From CAZMHJ01 sp046350635 (GTDB taxonomy: Bacteria; Patescibacteriota; Saccharimonadia; Saccharimonadales; CAIOMD01), in contig JAXLZY010000003.1 in the NCBI GenBank assembly GCA_046350635.1, forward strand, positions 62,001-126,000: a stretch of 64,000 nt of DNA, written 5' to 3'. Within the stretch, counting starts at the first letter, position 1; every line of letters starts with the position of its first letter. A model generated the notes under the pieces. The model ran no database searches and was not told the origin of the DNA. It saw only the letters and a list, made by a program, of their open reading frames with translations. The translations under genes were made by a program, and so were the position numbers. Shown one piece after another: positions 1-8,850 of the stretch.

Positions 1-504
1 AAATGGGCTTGAGAGCAACGAGCCTAACATACCTGATACCGACGAAAGGTTCATGGCGCGCTCGGTCTCTTTGCTGGCACCGACCCCTTTAGCGGCAAGA
101 GATGTCACGCCACTCGCAATCATGGCCGATGGCGCTTCGGGGCCCAAGCTTGCACCACTGCCAATCGAAAGCAGTGCAATGAGAACGTTTTTAAAGGCAA
201 CTTTGGGGTCAACTTCTCCCTTTTCAAGGGCATCGTCGATGACTGTTTCGATGCTGCCTTTGGCTGCGCCGAATTTTTTGCTAAACAACCCAATTAACAA
301 TCCAAATATAAGAAGCGCGATAATTGAGGCGTATGTCCGGGTTGGGTTATCGACATTAATACCAACAAGTTTTTCCCAGATAGTATTGATAATAAAATCG
401 AGTACAAAAATAGTGCTAATGGTAAGTAAACCACCGATGATACCAAATATTGCACTGAGTATATAAAGTTTAAGAGTTCGTTTTGGGGTGTGGTGTGTAC
501 GCAT
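1..504 (-). CDS. ClC-family chloride channel/antiporter, C-terminus cut by window edge
   Basis: Reading leftward from the ATG at 504 gives 168 codons open to the window edge, so this is the N-terminal part of a longer protein. Two hydrophobic segments (about residues 13-38 and 58-75) precede the motif GSGASLGPEAPS at residues 115-126. That motif corresponds to the glycine-rich GKEGP-type ion-binding signature of ClC channels, with the glutamate of the gate position kept (GPEAP). Family members move chloride through the membrane, often against protons. The start lies 36 bp after the stop of the DUF2207 gene, so it is probably the last gene seen of the leftward operon beginning at 4950. Assignment rests on the motif and topology; channel versus exchanger cannot be told from this fragment. 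Confidence 0.8.
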   Translation of the reverse strand, partial: MRTHHTPKRTLKLYILSAIFGIIGGLLTISTIFVLDFIINTIWEKLVGINVDNPTRTYASIIALLIFGLLIGLFSKKFGAAKGSIETVIDDALEKGEVDPKVAFKNVLIALLSIGSGASLGPEAPSAMIASGVTSLAAKGVGASKETERAMNLSSVSGMLGSLLSSPF

Positions 505-539
505 ATTACAACCTAGTATACCTAACTTTTAAGCGATGG

Positions 540-2324
540 CTACCAGCCCCCGCCCCCGCCGCCACCGCCCCCGCCGCCGGAGAAGCCACCACCACCTGAA
601 AAACCGCTCCCTCCACTACTTGCAGGTGGCGTAAAGCTTGTTATGGCAGCAGTATTAAAGGTGCCGAGGCTGCCAACAAGATAGCCGGTTGTAAATCCGT
701 TTACATTACCACCATACCAATCAGGTGGCGTTGTATAGAGTGATTCAAATTGTTTGCCCCACTCTTTTTCCATGCCAAACAGCATTGCGTACGGTAGTAA
801 ATCTTCAAAAATTCTAACCATTTGCTTAGGGTCATTCACATCAATGCGCCTGCGTTCGGCGCTTTCGGGGCTTTGGTGAAACCGAATACGCTCTTGCTCG
901 GCCATTTGGATATACAGTTTAAGGCCAAGCAGATAATCGTGGAGCGTAACGCCCGCCTGGGTGCGCGCCGGCATTGCTCGGGCGAATAACAATAACAGTA
1001 CACCCGCAATAATCAATCCAACCCCAACGGGGCCGATAATGAATAGGAATATGCCAATACCTACAAACGCACTACCGACGCCGTAATATCGTTTTGTGAC
1101 GGTACTTGGATTTTTAGTAAAGTAGCCTGCAGCTGTGGCCGCTTCTGCCGATTGTTCTTGCAGTTTTTTAACATCGGTTGCGAGTTTATTTTTTAAATTA
1201 TTAAGTTCTACAGTTGTGCCCGGAGCTAGTGAATCTCCAAAGAAAATTCGTAACGTTTCGGTTTCTTCAGCTGATAGGGCGTCGTCGAGTTTAAGGAACT
1301 CAAGGCTGAAATCGTTCTTTTTTTCGTCTGGATTGGTATCGATAATGCGCACGTAGCCGCGGACTGCTAGGTTAATAAGTTGTGCGGTAATGGCAATCTG
1401 TTTGCCAGATTCATTTAATACATAGCTATTAACAAGTACACTCGTACTTGTAGGTGGGTCATATTCGGCAACTATAGTGCCCCTACCCTTGGGGTCACGA
1501 CCGTATTTTCGCCACTTAATAAAAATGAATAGCGCGGTTACGAGCGGAATAATTGAAGTAAGCGCTATCATTGCCAGCAAAAAGCCGTATTTTTCGATGA
1601 AGGTTTGCTTATGGATTGCAAATGTACCGTCTTTAAACTTAACCGCAAAGCTGATGTTTTCACTGGCACTTACAGGTTGCGTTGACTGGACATACAAAAC
1701 CCCACCTTGCGTAGAAGTTGTGCAGTTTTTTGAAGTACTGCCATATGTTCCGCTATAGCATGTAAATTCCTGAGCGGTTGGTGGCCCAGTGCCGTCAACA
1801 AATTTTAGTCGTGCTGATACGACAGCCATAGGCTGTTGCCACTGGGTGCCATTAATATTCCAAAAAAGCTCTTGATACCCTGTGTACTGCTTTATAACGT
1901 TTTGCATTCGATACTGTATATGAAATGCCTGAGCCCCATGAACATAGCTATTTGCATCACCGATTTTTAGTACTAAATTACCGTTCTCATTTGACGTGGT
2001 ATAGTTCCACGAACCGCTACTTTGCGAGTTATCGCTTGCGCGTTTATCGACCACGAGAACAGTTGGTTTTAATTCGTTATCACCATAGGTTTCGGGAATA
2101 GCTCGTAAAATACCATGATTCTGATCGTAGTCAGGAAACAGCGCAGTTATATATTCGTCAACGAGTAGCTGACTGACGTTCTGGGCGTTTTTAGAAAGTG
2201 TGTAATCTGCTTGGAACGATTGGATGGTAAAGTTTTGACTATTCTGTGCGTGTACTGGGACGGTTAAAAACAGATTACTCGTTAACAGTAACATAAGTAC
2301 GACTAGCTTACTTTTCACGTTCAA
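540..2324 (-). CDS. DUF2207 predicted membrane protein with Gly-rich C-terminus
   Basis: The 594-residue product has a cleavable signal peptide (residues 1-26, ending VHA before Q), a long extracytoplasmic domain of DUF2207 type, a membrane segment near residues 245-268, a cytoplasmic region and two further close membrane segments near 415-450. It ends in a run of glycines closed by a tryptophan, encoded by the GC-rich tract at 541-585; such tails are common in the DUF2207 family. The function of the family is unknown. The start overlaps the end of the CPBP protease gene by 17 bp, which implies translational coupling in one operon with the protease and the ClC gene. Confidence 0.85.
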   Translation of the reverse strand: MNVKSKLVVLMLLLTSNLFLTVPVHAQNSQNFTIQSFQADYTLSKNAQNVSQLLVDEYITALFPDYDQNHGILRAIPETYGDNELKPTVLVVDKRASDNSQSSGSWNYTTSNENGNLVLKIGDANSYVHGAQAFHIQYRMQNVIKQYTGYQELFWNINGTQWQQPMAVVSARLKFVDGTGPPTAQEFTCYSGTYGSTSKNCTTSTQGGVLYVQSTQPVSASENISFAVKFKDGTFAIHKQTFIEKYGFLLAMIALTSIIPLVTALFIFIKWRKYGRDPKGRGTIVAEYDPPTSTSVLVNSYVLNESGKQIAITAQLINLAVRGYVRIIDTNPDEKKNDFSLEFLKLDDALSAEETETLRIFFGDSLAPGTTVELNNLKNKLATDVKKLQEQSAEAATAAGYFTKNPSTVTKRYYGVGSAFVGIGIFLFIIGPVGVGLIIAGVLLLLFARAMPARTQAGVTLHDYLLGLKLYIQMAEQERIRFHQSPESAERRRIDVNDPKQMVRIFEDLLPYAMLFGMEKEWGKQFESLYTTPPDWYGGNVNGFTTGYLVGSLGTFNTAAITSFTPPASSGGSGFSGGGGFSGGGGGGGGGGGW

Positions 2325-3033
2325 CCCCTTTTCTACGTTCTAGTTTACGCGCAACTGCTATGCCAAGTACACCACTTGCATTAATTGACCAGTGGACAAC
2401 CCACGGCGCAATAATGCTATTCGAAATAATTCTAAGCCAGCCAAACAGTAGCCCGGCGACAAACGTAACAGATACCGCACCAATAATTGAGCCTGCTTGC
2501 CGAGCTTTTTTAGCCTTTATTGCCGATAGCCCATCGTTGCTTTCGAGTGTGTTAATGGTTGGGAATATATGCCACAGCCCAAAAATAACAGATGAAATTA
2601 ATAGTGAGCCTACGGTAGATTGGTGCTGTAATAAGAGCCCAAGTAAGACACCCCTAAATAAGATTTCTTCGACGAGAGCAGTTCCGAGCGGTATGCGAAT
2701 TGCTGCCTCGAACGCAATAAGTTTGCCACTCGCATGCGCCAAGTCATCGCCCAAGAAGAATCGCCTTAGTACGGGAATAGTCGAAATTATCAGTGTGGCT
2801 ATTGTGATGATAATAGATGCACCAATTGCTACAAATATGCCTGGCAACACGTGGCCGAGCCCCATCTGTGTTAAGGTAAGGCCAAAGGCCAAGCCAAGGA
2901 TAATTGCCACGCCACCAATGAAGATATTGAGGTATAAATGCCACTTTTTTGGCACTAATCGTGCCAAAACGGTACCATATAGCAATATCAAGACAACGAG
3001 CGTGAGCTCTTGGGCAAAAGTTTGGTCCACCAT
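2308..3033 (-). CDS. CPBP-family intramembrane glutamic endopeptidase
   Basis: A 241-residue polytopic membrane protein of the CPBP/Abi (type II CAAX prenyl protease-like) family. The sequence shows the three family motifs: EEILFR at 122-127, FGLWH at 151-155 and a C-terminal histidine in the segment HWSINASG. Family members cleave inside or next to the membrane and in bacteria serve protein maturation or bacteriocin self-immunity; the substrate here is unknown. It sits 9 bp after the hydrolase gene and overlaps the DUF2207 gene, so these are probably co-expressed. Confidence 0.9.
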   Translation of the reverse strand: MVDQTFAQELTLVVLILLYGTVLARLVPKKWHLYLNIFIGGVAIILGLAFGLTLTQMGLGHVLPGIFVAIGASIIITIATLIISTIPVLRRFFLGDDLAHASGKLIAFEAAIRIPLGTALVEEILFRGVLLGLLLQHQSTVGSLLISSVIFGLWHIFPTINTLESNDGLSAIKAKKARQAGSIIGAVSVTFVAGLLFGWLRIISNSIIAPWVVHWSINASGVLGIAVARKLERRKGVEREK

Positions 3034-3042
3034 TATGTTTTA

Positions 3043-4950
3043 TTATACGTCGTCTTCGACAATTTCGTCTGTTTTGCCTGCCAGCATGTCTGCCTGGGCT
3101 TTTTCGTTGCGCCTAAGGGCATCTTCGACACGAATCATTTGATCGTTTGTGACTGGTTTTTCGATGGTGATTTTTACAAAATTTGCCAGATCACCACGAT
3201 AGTCATGGCCGGTGGCTACAAACTGGCCAGGAATCGGCTTAAGGGCGTTTTTCATATCAATAAGGGTGTGCACAAACGTGGTTGGCGTACGCCAGCGAGT
3301 AGTCTTTGGCACGCTACTCGGGCGTTTTGAGCGATCGCTGGCCAGCCAGGCTGGTGCTTGGATAAGTAATGAAGTACCAAAGTGAGCAACCGGGTCATTG
3401 TAATGTGTGATCATTACATAGCGTAGTTTGTCTTTGGCGTTTTGCGTAAGTAGTTCGTACTGGCCAAAATCGTTAAAGACGCCAATTTCATCTTTTTCTA
3501 CATTAAGACGGTTATCGTAGAGCACTTGCTCTTTCCACTTGCTACCAGCTGGAGTGCCAATCCAGAGTGCACGGTGTACTCCAAGAGCCTCAAAGCCGTC
3601 AGTACCTTCGTTCATAAAGGCATCTTGGCTCGTCCAGGCACCAAGGCTTTCGCCAAACAAAATAATTTTTGGTCGACGACTTGCTGGCCGTTTTTTGAGC
3701 TCGCGTCGAATACCGTTTAGTAGCATGCGGTAGTGGTGGCGGCCCTCGGGAACTTGGTCGAGCGACAATGGTGACGGGCGCTTTGAATATTGAATCGTAA
3801 CAGATGCACAGTTACCACGGCTGAGGTATTCAACTGATTGACTGAATACGTAATTTACGTAGCCAGTACCGGTTGGTGATATAACTACTAAAAATTCACG
3901 ATCAAATGCTTTGGTGCGGCGTAATTCCGCCAGGGCAAGTTGGACTCGTTCTTCTTCGCTTGGGGCGCTATCAACACCAACAAAGAGACGGATTGGTGTC
4001 TGGGCCCATTCGCCCATAACCTCTTCGATATCTGTAGGAGTGCGTTGGTCGATAACGTGACGACGGCCCTGGATAGATAGTGTGCTCCACGGCACATAAC
4101 TTTCGGCACTACCACTAACATATGGTGACGTCGGCATATCGGTAACTGCTGTCTCAAATTGCTCTGCTCCACTTTCTATTTTGCGATAGGTGCGACGAAG
4201 TAATAGGGTGACGCCACCTACTAATCCACCCAGCGCCACAAGGTGTCCGAATGGCAACCAGCGTTTACGAAGCGCAGGTGCATATTCGCCAAGTTTTTCA
4301 TCAATTGTATGGGCAAGTTTTTCTTCGGCAAAGCTTAGGGCGCCAATGACGGCGGCAACGGCCACCGAAATTCCTACCGCTTTGAGCTTGTTAACACTCT
4401 GGTTTTCTTCTAAAAGTTCAGGCCGTTCTTCAATAGTAGTACGCGAACGTTCGCTCATAACAGCGATAAGTGCACCAATGATAGGGATAACGCCCGCTGG
4501 TAGTTCGACATCTGATTCGTCATCAGCAAACCATTGCGGCACACTTTCGAGTGCGTCGACGGCTGCCCCGGCTGCCCCGGCTGCTGTCAACCAGTATCCG
4601 GCTGTACGTAAACCTGCTCGGCTTAGGTCTTCGTGCTCTTTTTGCTTGAACGCACTCTGAAGCAATAAACCTGCACCAATTGCGCCCAAACTAACAGCAA
4701 ATGAATATCCTCGTTGGTTACCGTCATCATCTTTGTCACGATGGCTGCCAGCCACGATATTTGCAGTGGTGTCAATGCCGTCTTGCAAAACGACCCCAAG
4801 TGCGTAGACGAGTGCAACCACAAGCCCGCTCGAAATACCTTGGTCAATCGTGTCGCGTGGCAAAAGTGACCGCTGGTAGGTCTTTGGTAATGATGCAGCT
4901 GCTAAGAATGTTCCCACGCGGGCGGCGCGGCGTTGACGGTTACTCGACAT
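3043..4950 (-). CDS. Membrane alpha/beta-hydrolase, Abhydrolase_9 type
   Basis: The 635-residue protein has an N-terminal region with about five hydrophobic segments (residues 35-265) followed by a soluble hydrolase domain. The hydrolase carries the family signature SPTGTGYVN and the nucleophile elbow FGESLGA (about residue 435), with an IGTPAGSKW segment downstream. This order matches the Abhydrolase_9_N plus Abhydrolase_9 architecture, frequent in actinobacteria and Saccharibacteria. The substrate is unknown; an ester of lipid or cell-wall origin is an inference only. The ATG at 4950 has the ribosome site gcgaggat and follows the promoter at 4974-5002. It heads the leftward operon reaching the window edge. 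Confidence 0.85.
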   Translation of the reverse strand: MSSNRQRRAARVGTFLAAASLPKTYQRSLLPRDTIDQGISSGLVVALVYALGVVLQDGIDTTANIVAGSHRDKDDDGNQRGYSFAVSLGAIGAGLLLQSAFKQKEHEDLSRAGLRTAGYWLTAAGAAGAAVDALESVPQWFADDESDVELPAGVIPIIGALIAVMSERSRTTIEERPELLEENQSVNKLKAVGISVAVAAVIGALSFAEEKLAHTIDEKLGEYAPALRKRWLPFGHLVALGGLVGGVTLLLRRTYRKIESGAEQFETAVTDMPTSPYVSGSAESYVPWSTLSIQGRRHVIDQRTPTDIEEVMGEWAQTPIRLFVGVDSAPSEEERVQLALAELRRTKAFDREFLVVISPTGTGYVNYVFSQSVEYLSRGNCASVTIQYSKRPSPLSLDQVPEGRHHYRMLLNGIRRELKKRPASRRPKIILFGESLGAWTSQDAFMNEGTDGFEALGVHRALWIGTPAGSKWKEQVLYDNRLNVEKDEIGVFNDFGQYELLTQNAKDKLRYVMITHYNDPVAHFGTSLLIQAPAWLASDRSKRPSSVPKTTRWRTPTTFVHTLIDMKNALKPIPGQFVATGHDYRGDLANFVKITIEKPVTNDQMIRVEDALRRNEKAQADMLAGKTDEIVEDDV

Positions 4951-4973
4951 ATATCCTCGCTTTATTGATTACG

Positions 4974-5002
4974 ATTATACAATCAAAATAACTATTATTC
5001 AA
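4974..5002 (-). promoter_or_regulatory. Sigma-70 promoter of the hydrolase-CPBP-DUF2207-ClC operon
   Basis: On the minus strand TTGAAT (5002-4997) is followed after exactly 17 bp by TATAAT (4979-4974). The operon's first ATG lies 24 bases beyond the -10 box. This is a 5/6 plus 6/6 match to the housekeeping consensus. Confidence 0.75.
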
Positions 5003-5035
5003 GATAGCCGTATCTGTTAATGGTTATGCTTTCGG

Positions 5036-5065
5036 TTGCCCGCAATCTGTTAAGTAGAGTACAAT
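5036..5065 (+). promoter_or_regulatory. Promoter of the 5072 gene; leaderless start
   Basis: TTGCCC (5036-5041), an 18 bp spacer and TACAAT (5060-5065). The ATG at 5072 lies seven bases after the -10 box, where transcription should begin, so the message is probably leaderless. No Shine-Dalgarno sequence is present. Confidence 0.6.
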
Positions 5066-5071
5066 ACGCTT

Positions 5072-5821
5072 ATGGCTACTAAAAAACCGGCGCATAGGCA
5101 ACAAAGTGCACCGGTTTATAACTTTAAATTTAGAAAACATCGATTCAGCGTTCTTTTAGATGATGTTTTAATTTTTCGGTTTTTTAGGCGTTTGCATGGG
5201 CGATTTTGGGGGTTAGCGGGTATTTTAGGGCTTACGTTCGGGCTGAGCGTCTGCTTTATGATTCGACCCGACATGCTGATGCTTTCGACAGCCTTTAGTG
5301 ACTTTGGGCTTGATGTTCGCACGGCACCTTTTTTTGTGCTTTCGGTCTTTTTTGCCGCCTACGGGTTGTGGCGTTGGCGCAATTATCTTTCGCGAACGCT
5401 TAAACGCCAGCAACCTATCTTAACGCTTATAACATTTACAATTATTGGCTTATATATGGTTGCGCTGGCACCAGTTAGTTGGCACCCTTGGCCATACAAA
5501 ATCCACTTTCTAGGCATGACAATCGTTGGTGTTAGTATGGCTGCTACGGTTATTTTTGACATTTTGCTGAGTAAAACTCGCAAGAAACAAGATGCCTACA
5601 GAACTCGCATTATTAAACTTGTTGCCTTTGCGTCGATTATTATTGGCGGCTTCTTTACCTTTGGCTCGTCTTCGGCGATACATTGGTTTAATGTTGCCTT
5701 GCTAGGCGAGTTATGGATGCTCTTTGGCTATAGTATTTGGATTGCCTTAAAGACGTTTCAGGGAGAGGATCCACGCAGTGCCCTCTCGCGTCAACTGAAA
5801 AAAATCGTACTTATCGACTAG
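5072..5821 (+). CDS. Polytopic membrane protein of unknown function
   Basis: The 249-residue product has a basic N-terminal tail and about six hydrophobic segments (near 46-66, 82-98, 112-132, 142-165, 180-198, 204-224) with a short charged C-terminus. I do not recognise the family; the layout resembles small six-helix proteins such as DUF998, but no signature proves it. It is expressed rightward alone from a leaderless start. Its last 11 bp overlap the end of the convergent zincin gene. Confidence 0.75.
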   Translation: MATKKPAHRQQSAPVYNFKFRKHRFSVLLDDVLIFRFFRRLHGRFWGLAGILGLTFGLSVCFMIRPDMLMLSTAFSDFGLDVRTAPFFVLSVFFAAYGLWRWRNYLSRTLKRQQPILTLITFTIIGLYMVALAPVSWHPWPYKIHFLGMTIVGVSMAATVIFDILLSKTRKKQDAYRTRIIKLVAFASIIIGGFFTFGSSSAIHWFNVALLGELWMLFGYSIWIALKTFQGEDPRSALSRQLKKIVLID

Positions 5822-6197
5822 TTCCCTGTTCGAGCTCATGAATACGGTCGTGCCCGAGCCCATAGTGATGAGCGATTTCATGCCATAAGGTACGTTTTAT
5901 TTGCTCTTTGAGTTCGTCTAAACTATTACACGACGCTTCTATAGGTAGCTTAAAAATGGTTATTTTATCGGGCAAAACAAGTGAATAATTACCGCTCCGG
6001 TTTGTGAGTGGAATGCCTTCGTACAGGCCAAATAGGGTGACACCGTTTACGAGATGCAGTTTTTGTCGTTGTTCAGGGGTGGGTTCGTCTTCTACTACAA
6101 TTGCAACGTTATTAAGATGATCAAGGTATTGTGAAGGTAATGAATCCACTGCTTCAGATGCAAACTGGTTAAATTCTTCGTTACTTACGCTAATCAT
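5811..6197 (-). CDS. Zincin-like metallopeptidase (Zincin_1/DUF1025)
   Basis: With the ATG at 6197 the product has 128 residues, close to the usual length of the Zincin_1 family. It shows the zinc site HEIAHHYGLGHD near its C-terminus (HExxH with a further downstream histidine/aspartate), the family segment LFGLYEGIPLT and the LPDKITIF strand. The longer reading frame running further upstream would cover the divergent gene's promoter, so I prefer 6197. The family is small, soluble and of unknown substrate. It ends convergently with the preceding gene by an 11 bp overlap. Confidence 0.85.
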   Translation of the reverse strand: MISVSNEEFNQFASEAVDSLPSQYLDHLNNVAIVVEDEPTPEQRQKLHLVNGVTLFGLYEGIPLTNRSGNYSLVLPDKITIFKLPIEASCNSLDELKEQIKRTLWHEIAHHYGLGHDRIHELEQGTSR

Positions 6198-6235
6198 GTA
6201 TACCGATTGTAGCATTTCAGCTGTACAATAAGCGT

Positions 6236-6517
6236 ATGGCAGATACACCAAAAAAAATGACAGCAAAAGATTACGAAAAACTTGGTAAGGCGCTCGAAGA
6301 AGTCTATTTAATTGGCTACGCAAACCCAAAGCGATTTTTGTGGTTTAGCTTTTTACGGGGCATTGTTTACGGACTTGGTATCTTTATCGGCGGTACCATT
6401 GTTGTTGCCATCGTTGTGTCGGTTTTAACGCAGTTTAATAGCGTACCTGTTATTGGCCCATTCGTTGAAAAAATAGTAGAAATCGTACAATCTGCTCCGG
6501 CCACTCCATATCAATAA
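6236..6517 (+). CDS. DUF5665 family small membrane protein
   Basis: A 93-residue protein: a charged helix (residues 1-35), the segment FLRGIVYGLGIFIGG at about 42-56 and one long membrane helix up to residue 70. The RG..xGxG...GG pattern is typical of DUF5665, a family of unknown role common in CPR and Firmicutes. The ATG lies six bases after a TACAAT -10 box at 6224-6229, so the mRNA appears leaderless. Confidence 0.8.
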   Translation: MADTPKKMTAKDYEKLGKALEEVYLIGYANPKRFLWFSFLRGIVYGLGIFIGGTIVVAIVVSVLTQFNSVPVIGPFVEKIVEIVQSAPATPYQ

Positions 6518-6522
6518 AGTAG

Positions 6523-6553
6523 TTGACTTTAGTAAGCACTCGGCGCATATAAT
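6523..6553 (+). promoter_or_regulatory. Promoter of the 6583 membrane protein gene
   Basis: TTGACT (6523-6528) and a perfect TATAAT (6548-6553), with a rather long 19 bp spacer. A 5' leader of about 20 bases follows and contains the strong ribosome site aaggaggag before the ATG at 6583. Confidence 0.6.
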
Positions 6554-6582
6554 ACAACTACAAACTAAAGGAGGAGTGGTTT

Positions 6583-6996
6583 ATGGCAAAGAAAAGTTCT
6601 AACCCTGCAGATGTATCTGGCTGGGTTGGTTGGGTTTACTTTGCAGCCTTTATTATGGTGTTTGTTGGATTTTTCCAAATGCTCCAAGGGCTGACTGCAA
6701 TCTTGAAGGATACCTACTACGTAGTACTTCCTGAATGGATTCTAAAGGTAGACGTGACACAGTGGGGTTGGATTCACCTTGTGCTTGGCGCAATTGTATT
6801 TTGCGCTGGCTTGGCACTATTTTCAGGCAAAGCCTGGGGACGTGTTGTAGGTGTAATTTTTGCAGGTCTTAGTATGCTTGCAAACCTATTGTTCTTTGCT
6901 GCATACCCATGGTGGTCAGCAGTGATAATCGTACTTGATGTACTCGTTATCTACGCGCTAATCGTACATGGTGATGAAGCTGCACATTTAGAATAA
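6583..6996 (+). CDS. Four-helix membrane protein, DUF7144-like
   Basis: The 137-residue product has four hydrophobic helices (near 14-36, 59-79, 85-105, 109-128) and a tryptophan-rich pattern, including the segment WGWIHLVLGAI in the second helix. This topology and segment are typical of DUF7144-type proteins frequent in actinobacteria; the function is unknown. Expression is probably strong and monocistronic: good promoter, strong ribosome site and an intrinsic terminator directly after the stop. Confidence 0.75.
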   Translation: MAKKSSNPADVSGWVGWVYFAAFIMVFVGFFQMLQGLTAILKDTYYVVLPEWILKVDVTQWGWIHLVLGAIVFCAGLALFSGKAWGRVVGVIFAGLSMLANLLFFAAYPWWSAVIIVLDVLVIYALIVHGDEAAHLE

Positions 6997-7011
6997 ACAG
7001 TAACAAATACT

Positions 7012-7040
7012 AAAATACCCCGCTTTGCGGGGTATTTTTT
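7012..7040. terminator. Bidirectional intrinsic terminator
   Basis: A 12 bp stem (AAAATACCCCGC / GCGGGGTATTTT) with a three-base loop and T or A runs on both sides. It serves the rightward gene ending at 6996 and the leftward flavoprotein gene, whose stop it overlaps. Confidence 0.9.
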
Positions 7041-7770
7041 ATGGTTCAGTTGGTGCTGCCGACGCGGGGCGTAAGCCCAGAAAGGTATCTCGTTTTATAT
7101 GAGCTCGTGGCACGCCAAGGCCTTGTAGGGTGCGCTTATAGCTCTTTATCATTTGGCGTGAGCCAGACAGCAAAAAGATAGTGTCTGACAGCTCATTGCC
7201 AAACACTTCTTCGATGATGTGGCCGGTAATGCGCTCTGGCTTAAAAATATAGTGGATGGTTACGTTTGCGTGGTTGTTCTTTATCTCGGTTAGTTCACTT
7301 CTGTAAAAATGATTATCTTTATTACCGACATATACAAGGGTAACTTTAGTATCAAGACCATCAGCATCAAGTTGTGTAAGTAATGAGCGGAATGGTGTTA
7401 TACCAATACCAGTTGCCAACAAGCCGTAGGGTTTTGAGGGATACTTTATATGAAGTTTACCTATTGGGCCTCGCATTTTTATAGCGGTCCCCTTTTTCAT
7501 CTTCATGAGTGACTGTTTAAAAAGACCAGCATACTCTTTGTTGAACCGTGTGGTAATGCTAACGACGCCTTCGGCAGGAGCCGACGAAATAGAGAATGGT
7601 TTGCGACCAGTTTTTCCGTTGATAAGTGGAATCTCAAATATTCCGTGTTGCCCTGCTTTCCAGGTAAATGGCTTTTCTGGGACGAACGTAAATGCGTATA
7701 CGCCCGGTGAAACTTCAGTCTTTTGTTTGAACGTCAGCGTATGAGGTATAGCGACATTTTTAATAGCCAT
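7039..7770 (-). CDS. Ferredoxin-NADP reductase-like FAD/NAD(P)-binding oxidoreductase
   Basis: The 243-residue protein has an N-terminal FAD-binding barrel with GRKPFSISSAP (RxYSxx-type flavin motif) and a C-terminal nucleotide-binding domain starting at LLATGIGITPFRSLL (GxGxxP-type) and ending in the LSGSRQMIKSYK segment. It fits the flavodoxin/ferredoxin reductase superfamily and passes electrons between NAD(P)H and a carrier. No iron-sulphur or globin domain is fused. It may serve the quinone-linked pyrD or a similar redox partner; that is inference. It is transcribed alone leftward from 7770. Confidence 0.85.
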   Translation of the reverse strand: MAIKNVAIPHTLTFKQKTEVSPGVYAFTFVPEKPFTWKAGQHGIFEIPLINGKTGRKPFSISSAPAEGVVSITTRFNKEYAGLFKQSLMKMKKGTAIKMRGPIGKLHIKYPSKPYGLLATGIGITPFRSLLTQLDADGLDTKVTLVYVGNKDNHFYRSELTEIKNNHANVTIHYIFKPERITGHIIEEVFGNELSDTIFLLSGSRQMIKSYKRTLQGLGVPRAHIKRDTFLGLRPASAAPTEP

Positions 7771-7907
7771 TACCTTATGGTACCCCTTTTTAGCATTTTT
7801 CTAAAGCATAAGCAGTACTTAACATTGTTAAGTAAATGTTATATTTACAACAATTAACTTTTGTTGTATGGTGGAATCATAAACATAAAACAAAAAGGAA
7901 CACTAAG

Positions 7908-8432
7908 ATGAAACGTTATGTCTTATTAGTAGCAACTCTAGTACTTGCGGTTGCCGGTGGTCTTGTTTTTTGGGGTAGTACCTTCGCCAAGAACATGGTC
8001 CACGATCAATTAGTTGAACAAAAAATTACCTTCCCGTCAGCAGAACAGCTTAAGGCCGAAGGAGACAGCGATTTGGCTAAATACGGTGGCCAAGCCGTTG
8101 ATACTGGTGCCGAGGCCTATGCGTATTCGCAATATATTAAGGGCCATCTCCAGAAGGTTGCAAATGGTCAAACCTACTCCGAGGTTAGTGCTGCATTCTT
8201 AAAAGATAAGACGAATCAAACTCTCGCTACACAGCGCCAAACCTTATTTATGGGTGAGACGCTTCGTGGACTACTCTTGAGTGCGTATGGCTGGGGCTTA
8301 ATGGGCGTTATCGCATTTTGGAGCGCACTTGGATTACTAGCTGCAGCAGCCGCTTCGTTAGTAGCCTATCTTTACGTAGTATCTTTACCTGCAAAGAAAC
8401 CTGCAAAAAAGGTCAAGAAATCTAAAAAATAA
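7908..8432 (+). CDS. Two-helix membrane protein of unknown function
   Basis: The ATG at 7908 is preferred over upstream in-frame starts because it follows the ribosome site aaaaagga. The 174-residue product has an N-terminal membrane segment or signal anchor (residues 4-24), an exposed region of about 100 residues, a second hydrophobic region (about 130-160) and a lysine-rich tail (AKKPAKKVKKSKK). I recognise no family. The basic tail resembles that of the aquaporin-like protein at 54 kb and is common in this genome. An intrinsic terminator follows. Confidence 0.75.
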   Translation: MKRYVLLVATLVLAVAGGLVFWGSTFAKNMVHDQLVEQKITFPSAEQLKAEGDSDLAKYGGQAVDTGAEAYAYSQYIKGHLQKVANGQTYSEVSAAFLKDKTNQTLATQRQTLFMGETLRGLLLSAYGWGLMGVIAFWSALGLLAAAAASLVAYLYVVSLPAKKPAKKVKKSKK

Positions 8433-8447
8433 AGTAAATTGATACAC

Positions 8448-8477
8448 AAAAACAGCGCCATAGTTGGCGCTGTTTTT
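8448..8477 (+). terminator. Intrinsic terminator after the 7908 gene
   Basis: A 13 bp stem (AAAAACAGCGCCA / TGGCGCTGTTTTT) with a four-base loop, starting 15 bases after the stop codon. Confidence 0.9.
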
Positions 8478-8513
8478 CATTATCCCGGAGGGTCGTGGGA
8501 CAATGGCCGGAGG

Positions 8514-8789
8514 CTATTTACTCGATAATTCTTTCTTTATCTCGGTAAATTCTTCCTTAGAAATCTCACCCTTCGCATAGCGTTCGCGTGCGATATCTAA
8601 TGGATTGTTGCCTTGGCTCGCAGCAGGCTTCGTGGCGATTTTGTATACAACCAGTAAGATTACTCCTACGATTGCACTAAACACCAACAGCCCCACCAAG
8701 GTAAACCAGCGGTCGTCAGTTGCGTTTGTGGCGTGTATCGTCATTGGAAAATCATCACGATACATCATTTGTGCGAACTGTTCTACCAT
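8514..8789 (-). CDS. SHOCT-domain small membrane protein
   Basis: A 91-residue protein with one membrane helix (about residues 28-50) and a C-terminal SHOCT motif: PLDIARERYAKGEISKEEF followed by EIKKEL. SHOCT is a short helical domain often found at the end of small membrane or signalling proteins and thought to mediate oligomerisation. The start at 8789 has the ribosome site gaggaata just upstream. Role unknown. Confidence 0.85.
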   Translation of the reverse strand: MVEQFAQMMYRDDFPMTIHATNATDDRWFTLVGLLVFSAIVGVILLVVYKIATKPAASQGNNPLDIARERYAKGEISKEEFTEIKKELSSK

Positions 8790-8850
8790 TATTGTTATTC
8801 CTCCTTGACCGTAATACTACAGACCAAGGCTGAGAACATGCTGATATACG

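Noticed and set aside
541..590. GC-rich simple repeat as a regulatory or repeat element
   Set aside because: It encodes the polyglycine tail of the DUF2207 protein, common in that family.
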